Positions 7,617 through 13,496 of a stretch of DNA of 20,378 nucleotides are shown one piece after another. The translations under genes were made by a program, and so were the position numbers. The notes below the pieces were generated by a model. The model saw nothing but the letters and a program-made list of their open reading frames with translations, was not told the DNA's origin and did not search any database. Source of the stretch: an uncultured Phocaeicola sp. (GTDB taxonomy: Bacteria; Bacteroidota; Bacteroidia; Bacteroidales; Bacteroidaceae); NCBI GenBank assembly GCA_948579315.1, contig CAPAOL010000051.1, positions 1 through 20,378 of the forward strand, given 5' to 3'. Within the stretch, counting starts at the first letter, position 1, and the number at the start of each line of letters is the position of its first letter.

Positions 7617-7898
7617 TCAGATGAATGGTATCGTCTTGTCTTCCAGAACTCCTGATTCCACTATCTTCTTACATATCTCATGGGAAGCCTTGTTCCTCAG
7701 GTCATATCCGTAACCTTCACTTCCCATTGTTTTAATCACTTCAACCATACTTCTGAATAAGGTCTGTTGCAGGGTCCTGTGGAATGTAGTCACCGCTGAA
7801 GCGAACCTTTTCTCATTCCACCCATAATCGTTCAGGGCATGTTCAAGTTCTTTTGCAGCCTTGAATTCCCTGCTGTTTTCCAATTCATGTCTTTCCAT
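7617..7898 (-). CDS. hypothetical protein, 93 aa
   Basis: A mostly helical, charged soluble protein: N-terminal amphipathic helix MERHELENSREFKAAKELEH, then NDYGWNEKRFASAVTTFHRTLQQ and a second helix LFRSMVEVIKTMG. The C-terminal third (GYDLRNKASHEICKKIVESG) is also helical. No family is recognised. Its start lies 11 bp after the stop of the 59-aa gene, so the three small genes between 8264 and 7617 appear to form one unit. Similar small helical proteins are common filler genes of Bacteroides mobile elements; no function is inferred. Confidence 0.6.
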   Translation of the reverse strand: MERHELENSREFKAAKELEHALNDYGWNEKRFASAVTTFHRTLQQTLFRSMVEVIKTMGSEGYGYDLRNKASHEICKKIVESGVLEDKTIPFI

Positions 7899-7909
7899 AA
7901 CCTATAATA

Positions 7910-8089
7910 TTAAACCGGAGATAATTCTGTAGGGAAAACCTCAGCCTCGGAAAAATCGGAAGTTATAAGGACCACACTGTCATCCTCCAAATTATCCGGG
8001 ACCGAAGCCACTTTGTATTCACCCTCTGATATACCTTCGGGATCATGCCAGCAAACAGTGGCACCAACTTTTATAAAATCATATTTCAT
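7910..8089 (-). CDS. small hypothetical protein, 59 aa
   Basis: The frame runs from ATG 8089 to TAA 7910-7912. The product begins MKYDFIKVGATVCWHDPEG, continues with GEYKVASVP and DDSVVLITS, and ends SEAEVFPTELSPV. The pattern of alternating strands (VGATVCW, GEYKVASV, SVVLITS, EAEVFP) suggests a small beta-barrel like those of SH3-like or Tudor-like folds. From memory, short proteins with this W-x-D-P-G-I-S pattern occur in Bacteroides mobile elements, but I cannot name a family. It lies between the 51-aa gene (19 bp upstream) and the 93-aa gene (11 bp downstream). Confidence 0.6.
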   Translation of the reverse strand: MKYDFIKVGATVCWHDPEGISEGEYKVASVPDNLEDDSVVLITSDFSEAEVFPTELSPV

Positions 8090-8108
8090 CGCTAATATTC
8101 ATTATTGA

Positions 8109-8264
8109 TTATACATTATTCCTGTTGTAATGATTTGGGGTAAACGTCTTTCTTATACGTGACTGACATTCATCCGGTAATTCCTTCAGGATCCCAGCAT
8201 ATCTTTTATCAGAACAGCCTTGCGGCAATCTGTCTATGCATGTCATAATATCATTCATTTCCAT
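8109..8264 (-). CDS. small hypothetical protein, 51 aa
   Basis: ATG 8264 to TAA 8109-8111; in-frame stops just upstream fix the start. The product (MEMNDIMTCIDRLPQGCSDK..., ending PNHYNRNNV) is basic at the C-terminus, probably helical, and has three cysteines (9, 17 and 33). No family is recognised. It is first of three closely spaced small genes. Only 26 bp separate it from the DUF3871 terminator hairpin, so either a very short promoter or read-through through that hairpin must drive it. Confidence 0.45.
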   Translation of the reverse strand: MEMNDIMTCIDRLPQGCSDKRYAGILKELPDECQSRIRKTFTPNHYNRNNV

Positions 8265-8290
8265 ATCAAGTATCCGTTAAAGGGTTCAAC

Positions 8291-8338
8291 AAAAAAGGGA
8301 GAAAGATCATGTTTGTCATATTTAGATCTTTCTCCCTT
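8291..8338 (-). terminator. Strong terminator after the DUF3871 gene
   Basis: A perfect 14-bp stem (8295-8308 with 8325-8338, core GGGAGAAAGATC) encloses a 16-nt loop and is followed on the minus strand by T residues (8291-8296, partly in the stem). It lies 22 bp after the stop at 8361. Confidence 0.85.
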
Positions 8339-8360
8339 GTGAGTCAATTTATTTTCAGGT

Positions 8361-9398
8361 CTAACTCAAAAACCATCCGTAATTCTCAGTATCTTCACCG
8401 TTTAAAGCTTTTTGGACACCAATCGCAAAATCAGTGCAGTTCTGATTTCGCTCCAAGAATTTATCAATATAGGATTGTTTGGCGGCGTCATTAAGGAGCT
8501 GCATCAAATCCCAACAAGTGATATTCTCTCTGCCACGTAACCCGAAATTAGGGTTTTCTATATAGCCTTTCGTAGCTGCATTGACATTGGAATCACCTAA
8601 AATCACCTTGGGCAATTCTTTAAGTTGTGAAGCGGGTAAAGCTTGATATAATCTGAGCCTACCAATTATCTGACAAAACTGTTCCTGTGAAATATTCGTC
8701 CTTCCCAGATTTTCAAGTAGCCTGAGATTCTGTTCGGGGTTAAAGTCTTGAAATAGTCTGAGTGCTGAACTGTATATATCTGCATCACTCATCACTTCCA
8801 GTCGTCCGGTCAGACCATCGTTCAGTAACATAAGGTTCGAGCAAACTTTCACTCTCCATCCGATAAAGATTTTAAATTTCTCCGGTGATTTTCGGGCGTA
8901 TAGGTTTTCCTCGTTCAGACTTCTTACACCTCCGATACATAAATGTACTTCTTCTCCGTTCATCATTCTGCTCATAGACCTGATATGAAAACAAAAAGCC
9001 ATTCTCTGGTAGTAGAGGGTCTCGTCCTCAGGTTTAAGTTCCTCTTTCTTTTTGGTTAATGCTCCCGGAACCCTGCCCAGGATTCTATGTGATACCCTGA
9101 TTTCCGTGTTTCCAAAGCTCTCACCCGTAAAATAACTCCTTGCAGCCTCCTCGATCCGGTGTATGAATGTCTGGTGGCTGATTGTAAGCTGGTTATCTCC
9201 GAAACTGGGTACAATGCAGTTTCTCTCAAGTTCTTCAAGTGTAATGCCTGAAGTATTCGATTCTATGAAATTGGGATGTTCTTCCTGCTCTTCTTCAGAT
9301 ACGATTACAGCATCTTCGATATTAACTGCATTCATCATTCTTGTCATCATTCCGATTGTTCTTGGAATGACAGTAAGTTCATTAGTTATTGTTTCCAT
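8361..9398 (-). CDS. DUF3871 family protein
   Basis: A 345-aa soluble protein with the appearance of DUF3871, a family of unknown function in Bacteroides mobile elements and accessory regions. Features seen: an N-terminal ~60-residue acidic variable part; ISHQTFIHRIEEAARSYF (~74-91); EIRVSHRILGRVPGAL (~99-114); a conserved central region MAFCFHIRSMSRMMNGEEV...CIGGVRSLNEENLYARKSPEKFKIFIGWRVKVCSNLML, which looks like the core of the family; and a helical C-terminal half. Some domain-like features recall phage proteins that recognise DNA, but that is not shown. It follows three tiny peptide genes on the same strand, with a terminator hairpin between (9440-9490), and has its own strong terminator. 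Family assignment is from memory of the central motif. Confidence 0.8.
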   Translation of the reverse strand: METITNELTVIPRTIGMMTRMMNAVNIEDAVIVSEEEQEEHPNFIESNTSGITLEELERNCIVPSFGDNQLTISHQTFIHRIEEAARSYFTGESFGNTEIRVSHRILGRVPGALTKKKEELKPEDETLYYQRMAFCFHIRSMSRMMNGEEVHLCIGGVRSLNEENLYARKSPEKFKIFIGWRVKVCSNLMLLNDGLTGRLEVMSDADIYSSALRLFQDFNPEQNLRLLENLGRTNISQEQFCQIIGRLRLYQALPASQLKELPKVILGDSNVNAATKGYIENPNFGLRGRENITCWDLMQLLNDAAKQSYIDKFLERNQNCTDFAIGVQKALNGEDTENYGWFLS

Positions 9399-9439
9399 AC
9401 TATTCTTATTTTTTAGTTGTTAATAAAATCCGATAAACG

Positions 9440-9490
9440 AAAAAAAGCCAAGAGGTTTATTTCTTTGCTTTTATAAATAAACTTCTTAGC
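9440..9490 (-). terminator. Terminator or attenuator between small peptides and DUF3871
   Basis: The 16-nt arms 9447-9462 and 9475-9490 (GCCAAGAGGTTTATTT and its near reverse complement, two mismatches) with a 12-nt loop are followed on the minus strand by seven T (9440-9446). The stem overlaps the end of the 36-aa frame. It is only ~40 bp before the DUF3871 ATG, so it could regulate read-through into that gene. Confidence 0.65.
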
Positions 9491-9567
9491 TTCTTAATTC
9501 CCTTGAGTATTGATGTAGTAACCTCAAGGATTGTTATTATTACGTCCTGACCCTTATCATAATCCAC
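9457..9567 (-). CDS. possible 36-aa basic, hydrophobic peptide
   Basis: A GTG-started frame (9567 to TAA 9457-9459) encodes MDYDKGQDVIITILEVTTSI followed by a lysine-rich amphipathic tail (LKGIKKLRSLFIKAKK). The start codon is unusual and an in-frame stop lies just upstream, so no ATG alternative exists. It lies 17 bp after the stop of the 55-aa peptide gene. The pattern of a hydrophobic stretch plus a basic amphipathic end resembles small membrane-active peptides (toxins, bacteriocin-like or type I toxins), but this is inference. The 3' end is part of the terminator hairpin. Confidence 0.35.
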   Translation of the reverse strand: MDYDKGQDVIITILEVTTSILKGIKKLRSLFIKAKK

Positions 9568-9583
9568 TGTTCAAGACATTATG

Positions 9584-9751
9584 TTAGTTCTCAGTCACCG
9601 CCGCATCCACAGCTTCGACTTTACCCGTGGCGGATTTTTTCTTTCCCAATCTGCCACCATACTTCTCGGCAAGCTCGATCAATACGGAGCCTGCCACGAT
9701 GATCTCCGCTACATTTGCGGCGATCTTCAATGCTTTTACCAAATTTCCCAT
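9584..9751 (-). CDS. small hydrophobic-helix protein, 55 aa
   Basis: The frame from ATG 9751 encodes MGNLVKALKIAANVAEIIVA, a hydrophobic to amphipathic helix, then SVLIELAEKYGGRLG, then a Lys/Ser/Ala-rich polar tail ending AVTEN. A TTG at 9766 would add five residues; the ATG is preferred. One helix of ~20 residues (roughly 5-28) could sit at or in the inner membrane. No family is recognised. It belongs to a same-strand series with the 39-aa and 36-aa frames, all upstream of DUF3871. A duplicated ~28-bp leader motif lies 52 bp upstream of the start. Confidence 0.6.
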   Translation of the reverse strand: MGNLVKALKIAANVAEIIVAGSVLIELAEKYGGRLGKKKSATGKVEAVDAAVTEN

Positions 9752-9802
9752 TTCTCTAATTTTCAATTGTTTGTTATTACGTTTCTATTCTCTTATATAT
9801 TA

Positions 9803-9830
9803 TTCTCACATATAAGGCTTTGAAGGATTC
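9803..9830 (-). repeat. Leader motif, copy 1 (upstream of the 55-aa peptide gene)
   Basis: TTCTCA-c-ATATAAGG-c-TTT-GAAGG-a-TTC on the plus strand, matching 10076-10104 with three substitutions and one inserted G. Each copy precedes one small peptide gene on the minus strand. Confidence 0.6.
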
Positions 9831-9863
9831 AAGAAAGGGGAAGAAAAAAAAGAAAAGCCGTCA

Positions 9864-9983
9864 TCAAACCTCCTCGATCTGACTTGACTTTCCGATAGAC
9901 TGCATACTTTGGGTAATCAAGACTAAAGCTGTGAAAACTACTCGTACCGTTGCTATCCCTCGAATTAAAGTTCTAACCATCAT
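9864..9983 (-). CDS. small membrane-type peptide, 39 aa
   Basis: The frame from ATG 9983 (a second ATG follows at 9980) to TGA 9864-9866 encodes MMVRTLIRGIATVRVVFTAL, then VLITQSMQSIGKSSQIEEV. A basic N-terminus with two Arg before a hydrophobic segment (about residues 5-25, with an internal Arg) is typical of a small inner-membrane or signal-like peptide. No family is recognised. It is first of three tiny same-strand genes that lead to DUF3871. A second copy of the leader motif lies upstream (10076-10104). Confidence 0.45.
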   Translation of the reverse strand: MMVRTLIRGIATVRVVFTALVLITQSMQSIGKSSQIEEV

Positions 9984-10075
9984 CTGAAATTAGATTTAAC
10001 CCGGAAAATTACTTTTTATAACGCTTGAAGCTACGCACCTTATCTTAATGGTGCTGAATAATGCTCCAAGCTATT

Positions 10076-10104
10076 TTCTCATATATAAGGGTTTGGAAGG
10101 TTTC
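10076..10104 (-). repeat. Leader motif, copy 2 (upstream of the 39-aa peptide gene)
   Basis: TTCTCA-t-ATATAAGG-g-TTT-GGAAGG-t-TTC on the plus strand. It lies in the divergent control region between the 39-aa gene (minus) and the 74-aa gene (plus). A nested inverted repeat (GCTTG..CAAGC enclosing GCACC..GGTGC, about 10023-10072) lies between it and the 39-aa start. Confidence 0.6.
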
Positions 10105-10126
10105 AGGAGGGAGGAATGAACGGCCA

Positions 10127-10134
10127 TACTTTTG
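10127..10134 (+). promoter_or_regulatory. -7 promoter element of the 74-aa gene
   Basis: TACTTTTG fits TAnnTTTG. A TTTC at 10101-10104 is a weak -33 candidate, 22 bp upstream. The leader to ATG 10203 would be about 60 nt. Confidence 0.4.
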
Positions 10135-10202
10135 ATATATAAATGAAAGGTCCGCAAACAAAAATCCGGGCGCTCTGTTATATCCGGATAAAGGAGCATT
10201 GT

Positions 10203-10427
10203 ATGGAGAGAACAGAACTGACTGAGGCTATAAGAAAAGTCTGTGAGATACAAAACGATATCAGAATAGACATGAGGGTGAGAGGTAAGAACTGGTACTT
10301 TGATGCCGCATACATATTTCTCGGAGAGAAAGAAGTGTATGTGACGGATGCATTATATATAATAAGCATAGACGAACTGGACACTGAGTCATTGAACAGA
10401 ATATATCAAAAGATTGTTCTAAAATAG
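10203..10427 (+). CDS. hypothetical protein, 74 aa
   Basis: I chose ATG 10203 because an AAAGGAG ribosome-binding site lies 6 bp before it (10190-10196); an ATG at 10143 would add 20 residues that look untranslated. The product (MERTELTEAIRKVCEIQNDI...) is a small soluble alpha/beta protein with a strand-rich middle (NWYFDAAYIFLGEKEVYVTD). No family is recognised. It has a -7 promoter element and its own strong terminator, so it is a single-gene unit, divergent from the small peptide cluster. Confidence 0.65.
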   Translation: MERTELTEAIRKVCEIQNDIRIDMRVRGKNWYFDAAYIFLGEKEVYVTDALYIISIDELDTESLNRIYQKIVLK

Positions 10428-10459
10428 ATTTCCCTTATAGTTGAATAAATTGACGCAAT

Positions 10460-10493
10460 AAAAGCAGTGGTTCGTGGAGAATAGCTGCTTTTT
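10460..10493 (+). terminator. Terminator of the 74-aa gene
   Basis: AAAAGCAG (10460-10467) pairs with CTGCTTTT (10485-10492) across a 17-nt loop and runs into a T tract, 33 bp after the stop codon. Confidence 0.75.
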
Positions 10494-10511
10494 CACTATA
10501 ATCCGTATTAT

Positions 10512-10543
10512 TTTGGAGGTCTTGAGTTTTTTGCCTATCTTTG
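10512..10543 (+). promoter_or_regulatory. Promoter of the Rpn-family gene
   Basis: TTTG (10512-10515) and TATCTTTG (10536-10543) with 20 bp between them match the Bacteroides -33/-7 consensus in sequence and spacing. The leader to ATG 10568 is about 20 nt. Confidence 0.75.
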
Positions 10544-10567
10544 TAGTAACCCATATATCAGACCATT

Positions 10568-11446
10568 ATGAACAGCAATAATAAAAACCAGATAATCCGT
10601 TTTGACTGGGCGATGAAACGTCTGCTCAGGAACAAGGCAAACTTCAGTGTCCTTGAAGGCCTGCTCACCACGTTACTGGGTGAGAGGATCATTATCCAGA
10701 GGCTTCTTGAGAGCGAGAGCAATCAGGAGGACGAATATGACAAGTATAACCGTGTGGATATGCTTGCCGAGAACTCCAAGGGGGAGCTGGTATTGATAGA
10801 GGTGCAGAACAATAATGAATATGCCTACTTCCAGCGTATGTTGTTCGGTACTTCCAAGCTGGTCACTGAATATATCAACAGAGGGGAGAGCTATGACAAG
10901 GTCCGTAAAGTATACAGCGTCAATATAGTCTACTTCTCCCTAGGACATGGCAGGGACTTCGTTTATCATGGAAAGACGGAATTCAGGGGTATCCACACTA
11001 ATGATCTTCTTGAACTCACCCCGTTCCAGAAACAGACATTCAAGGTGGATACGGTAAGTCAGCTATATCCTGAATATTATATCCTGAAAGTGAACGGTTT
11101 TAATCAGGTAGCAAAAAGTCCCCTGGAAGAATGGATCTACTATCTTAACACTGGAGAAATACCTTCCACTGCCACAGCTCCCGGTCTTGAGGAGGCTCGT
11201 GAGAGATTAAAGTTGGATAGTATGACTAAAGATGAACTTGCCGCTTACTACCGTCACTTGGATAATATTGTAATCCTTCGTGATAATATCAATACTGAAC
11301 GTGAAGAAGGAAGGGCGGAAGGGATTGAAGAAGGAGAAAGAAAGAAAGCTATCGAAGTCGCCCGTTATCTAAAGTCATCAGGAACTGCAATGGAATTAAT
11401 TATTGGAGCTACAGGATTGTCTAAAGAAGAGATTGAAAAACTATAA
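10568..11446 (+). CDS. Rpn family PD-(D/E)XK nuclease / putative transposase
   Basis: A 292-aa protein of the Rpn (recombination-promoting nuclease, formerly DUF4351/transposase_31-like) group. N-terminal RFDWAMKRLL (11-20) and the catalytic PD-(D/E)XK set, VDMLAEN with Asp64 and LVLIEVQ with Glu78 and Gln80 (the E-x-Q variant usual in this family). A YFQRMLFGTSKLVTEYI helix (~87-103), then NIVYFSLGHG strands and the SPLEEWIYYLNTGEIP segment (~182-198). The C-terminus is a charged REEGRAEGIEEGERKKA coiled segment (~253-269) and a final SGTAMELIIGATGLSKEEIEKL, typical of the family and thought to help DNA contact. E. coli RpnA cuts DNA and promotes RecA-independent recombination. These genes are abundant and scattered in Bacteroides. 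It has its own promoter and terminator and looks intact. Confidence 0.93.
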   Translation: MNSNNKNQIIRFDWAMKRLLRNKANFSVLEGLLTTLLGERIIIQRLLESESNQEDEYDKYNRVDMLAENSKGELVLIEVQNNNEYAYFQRMLFGTSKLVTEYINRGESYDKVRKVYSVNIVYFSLGHGRDFVYHGKTEFRGIHTNDLLELTPFQKQTFKVDTVSQLYPEYYILKVNGFNQVAKSPLEEWIYYLNTGEIPSTATAPGLEEARERLKLDSMTKDELAAYYRHLDNIVILRDNINTEREEGRAEGIEEGERKKAIEVARYLKSSGTAMELIIGATGLSKEEIEKL

Positions 11447-11471
11447 TATAAACTTTTTACATAGTATTTAG

Positions 11472-11510
11472 GAGGAACTATACAATGGATTACGTATGGT
11501 TCCTCTTTTC
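11472..11510 (+). terminator. Terminator of the Rpn-family gene
   Basis: GAGGAAC (11472-11478) pairs with GTTCCTC (11499-11505), extended by ATAC/GTAT after one mismatch, followed by TTTTC. It lies 26 bp after the stop. Confidence 0.7.
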
Positions 11511-11628
11511 GTTTATGAAACAAGTAATCTACACACAGTAATAAAAGTATCAAGTCCCAATCTAATCAAGAAATAAGTTCATTTTTTATGGTATTTAACA
11601 GGAACAGGTTAAATGAATATAAAAGACA

Positions 11629-11649
11629 GGGGGAGTAAAAGGGGGAGTA
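11629..11649. repeat. Two tandem GGGGGAGTA copies
   Basis: GGGGGAGTA occurs at 11629-11637 and 11641-11649, just beyond the tmRNA terminator on the island side. It could be part of an attachment or integrase-binding site, but nothing else supports this. Confidence 0.35.
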
Positions 11650-11660
11650 TCTGATTTTCA

Positions 11661-11692
11661 CAAAAGAAAAACCGCTGAAAATCAGCGGTTTT
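11661..11692 (-). terminator. ssrA: Terminator of the tmRNA gene
   Basis: An 11-bp perfect stem (11668-11678 with 11682-11692, core AAAACCGCTGA) with a 3-nt loop, ending in a T-rich run on the minus strand, lies 12 bp beyond the 3' end of ssrA. Confidence 0.85.
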
Positions 11693-11704
11693 CAAATCCA
11701 TTCG

Positions 11705-12098
11705 TGGAGCTGGAGGGAGTCGAACCCTCGTCCAAACGAGGAAGCCATACGCTTTCTACATGCTTATCTTCGCCTAAATTTTCGAGTATAAGCAGGACCG
11801 AAGCCACCAACTTATACCTTATCCTCTAAATTTTCGTAAGAGACACGAGGCGGATCTCTAACTATTCCCGATTTTACTGCACCACTTGATCAAACGCTTC
11901 GGAACAAGAGCTTTTGAGTGATGTCTCGTTTCCACCACTTTGGCAGAAATAAAGCTAATCTACTATGATTCGATTAAGCAGCAAGAGCATAATTTTCGTT
12001 GCCAGATAAAATTTTGAAAACTGGGATTATAGTGCCAATCAACCACGCACTGCATGCTTACATACCACTTAGCCACGCTGTCAAATCCAGTCAACCCC
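11705..12098 (-). ncRNA. ssrA: tmRNA (transfer-messenger RNA)
   Basis: The ~394-nt gene rescues stalled ribosomes with SmpB: it acts as an alanyl-tRNA mimic and then as a short mRNA for a degradation tag. The 5' end GGGGTTG (12092-12098) pairs with CAGCTCC (11706-11712) as the acceptor stem. The 5' half continues ACTGGATTTGACAGCG, and the 3' end carries a T-loop GGTTCGACTCC. The tag frame at 12003-11974 reads GNENYALAA followed by TAA. The 3' CCA does not appear to be encoded: after the discriminator A the genome reads CGA, so CCA would be added by the nucleotidyltransferase. A -7 promoter lies upstream and a hairpin terminator downstream. The 3' end faces the accessory region, a favoured insertion site for mobile elements. 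Confidence 0.97.
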
Positions 12099-12123
12099 GT
12101 ACTGGTAACTCATAAAGAGATTA

Positions 12124-12154
12124 CAAATATACACACACTTCTGTTAATATCCAA
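12124..12154 (-). promoter_or_regulatory. ssrA: Promoter of ssrA
   Basis: On the minus strand TATATTTG (12131-12124) matches TAnnTTTG, and TTG (12154-12152) lies about 20 bp upstream. The mature 5' end at 12098 would need removal of about 20 nt of precursor. Confidence 0.6.
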
Positions 12155-12195
12155 TTATTTATTCATTTATTTAGCGCATTTTAATGAGAACAATG

Positions 12196-12203
12196 TATCT
12201 TTG
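12196..12203 (+). promoter_or_regulatory. -7 promoter element of the lactonase-family gene
   Basis: TATCTTTG fits TAnnTTTG and lies 35 bp before ATG 12239. A TTTA at 12170-12173 is a weak -33 candidate at the right spacing. Confidence 0.55.
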
Positions 12204-12238
12204 AAAATAATTTTTCTAATCCTAACAGATCAGACAAT

Positions 12239-13405
12239 ATGAACAAAAAATTAATGGTATTGTGTATGAGCAGTATGATACTGGGAGGCTGTATACCCTC
12301 TCCCAAGAAACAAACGGAAGCAATTACAGTTGAAGAAAATCCGAATATGATGTATATGTTGGTAGGCAGTTATGCAACTCCGGAGGAAGAAGGTATCAAG
12401 GTTTATAACTTTGATGAACAAAATGGCAACTCACAATATATCAGCGGAATAAAAGGAATATCCAACCCATCTTTCCTCATCCCGTCGGCTGATGGAGAAA
12501 GAATATATGCTGTAGGGGAGGATTCCGGAAAAAGTTCTACCGCCAATGCCATCAAATTCGATAAAGAACAAAAGAGACTAACTTTGCTTAATTCTCAACC
12601 CACTGACGGCGGTGCACCTTGTTATATAACTCTCAGCCCGTCGGAAAAATTTGTCTTGACAGCAAATTATATGGGAGGTAGTATTACCGTTTTCCCACTA
12701 GATAAAGACGGCAAATTAAAATCCGAAACACGCCTTATTTCCTTTACAGGAAATAGTCTTGACAAAGAGAGACAAACACAGCCACATTTACATTGTATAG
12801 AATTCACTCCAGACCATAAATATCTACTTGCCAGTGATTTAGGTACAGACCAGATTCATGTATTTCCTGTTAGTGAGAATGTAACTGATGGTGTATCCCA
12901 TTCCTTGCTGAATGAATCCGAAGAATTTAATATAAAAGTAGAATCAGGATCAGGACCACGCCACATTTGTTTCCATCCGAACCAAAAATTCGCTTATTTG
13001 ATTAATGAAATCTCAGGAAAAGTTATAGCTTTCTCTTACGACAAAGGAAAATTAAACACCATACAATATATAGAAGCTGACACAGTGGGTGCCAAAGGTA
13101 GCGGAGATATTCACATTTCACCTGATGGAAAATTTCTGTATGCATCCAACCGCTTAAAAGCAGACGGTATCGCTATTTTCTCCATAAATCAGGAAGAAGG
13201 AACATTAACAAAGACAGGTTATCAGCTTACTGGTATCCATCCACGTAATTTTATTATCAGCCGGAACGGACGATACCTGTTGGTGGCCTGCAGAGACAGC
13301 AACTCCATACAAGTATTTGAAAGAGATTCCCAAACAGGGCTACTGAAAGACACAGGCAAAACAATAAAAACCAATAAGCCTGTATGCCTAAAGTTTACCT
13401 TTTAA
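12239..13405 (+). CDS. lactonase-family beta-propeller lipoprotein (6-phosphogluconolactonase-like)
   Basis: The 388-aa product belongs to the YbhE/lactonase family, seven-bladed beta-propellers. Enzymes of this fold hydrolyse 6-phosphogluconolactone in the pentose phosphate pathway. Blade repeats are visible as NPSFLIPSADGERIYAVGE, YITLSPSEKFVLTANYMGG, IEFTPDHKYLLASDLG, ICFHPNQKFAYLINE, IHISPDGKFLYASNR and FIISRNGRYLLVACRD. QPHLHC (around residue 180) and GPRHICFHP are typical conserved histidine-containing motifs. The start encodes MNKKLMVLCMSSMILGGC, a lipoprotein signal with Cys18. Export is unusual for a pentose-phosphate enzyme, so it may act on another lactone or bind ligand in the periplasm or at the surface. 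It is divergent from ssrA and convergent with manA, with which it shares a bidirectional terminator. Confidence 0.88.
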   Translation: MNKKLMVLCMSSMILGGCIPSPKKQTEAITVEENPNMMYMLVGSYATPEEEGIKVYNFDEQNGNSQYISGIKGISNPSFLIPSADGERIYAVGEDSGKSSTANAIKFDKEQKRLTLLNSQPTDGGAPCYITLSPSEKFVLTANYMGGSITVFPLDKDGKLKSETRLISFTGNSLDKERQTQPHLHCIEFTPDHKYLLASDLGTDQIHVFPVSENVTDGVSHSLLNESEEFNIKVESGSGPRHICFHPNQKFAYLINEISGKVIAFSYDKGKLNTIQYIEADTVGAKGSGDIHISPDGKFLYASNRLKADGIAIFSINQEEGTLTKTGYQLTGIHPRNFIISRNGRYLLVACRDSNSIQVFERDSQTGLLKDTGKTIKTNKPVCLKFTF

Positions 13406-13424
13406 ACAGGAAACATTGTTTTTA

Positions 13425-13478
13425 ATAAAATAAACTGCTGTTTCCAATACATACAATGAAAGCAGCAGTTTATTTTAT
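13425..13478. terminator. Bidirectional terminator between the lactonase gene and manA
   Basis: A perfect 16-bp stem (13425-13440 with 13463-13478, core AAATAAACTGCTG) encloses a 22-nt loop, with A/T-rich ends on both sides. It serves both convergent genes. Confidence 0.85.
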
Positions 13479-13496
13479 CAAAAACAAAACGAATCT

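Noticed and set aside
10143..10202. Upstream ATG for the 74-aa gene
   Set aside because: A clear AAAGGAG site precedes ATG 10203, and the added 20 residues do not look like conserved protein.
10071..10253. Minus-strand 60-codon frame
   Set aside because: It overlaps the start of the plus-strand 74-aa gene and the leader motif, and its composition looks random.
3344..11705. ssrA-derived attachment duplicate at the left of the island
   Set aside because: No second copy of the tmRNA 3' end was found by eye in the window, so no attachment site is called.
11705..12098. A tRNA gene, suggested by the T-loop at the 3' end
   Set aside because: The 5' acceptor half lies ~390 nt away and the tag GNENYALAA is present, so it is tmRNA.
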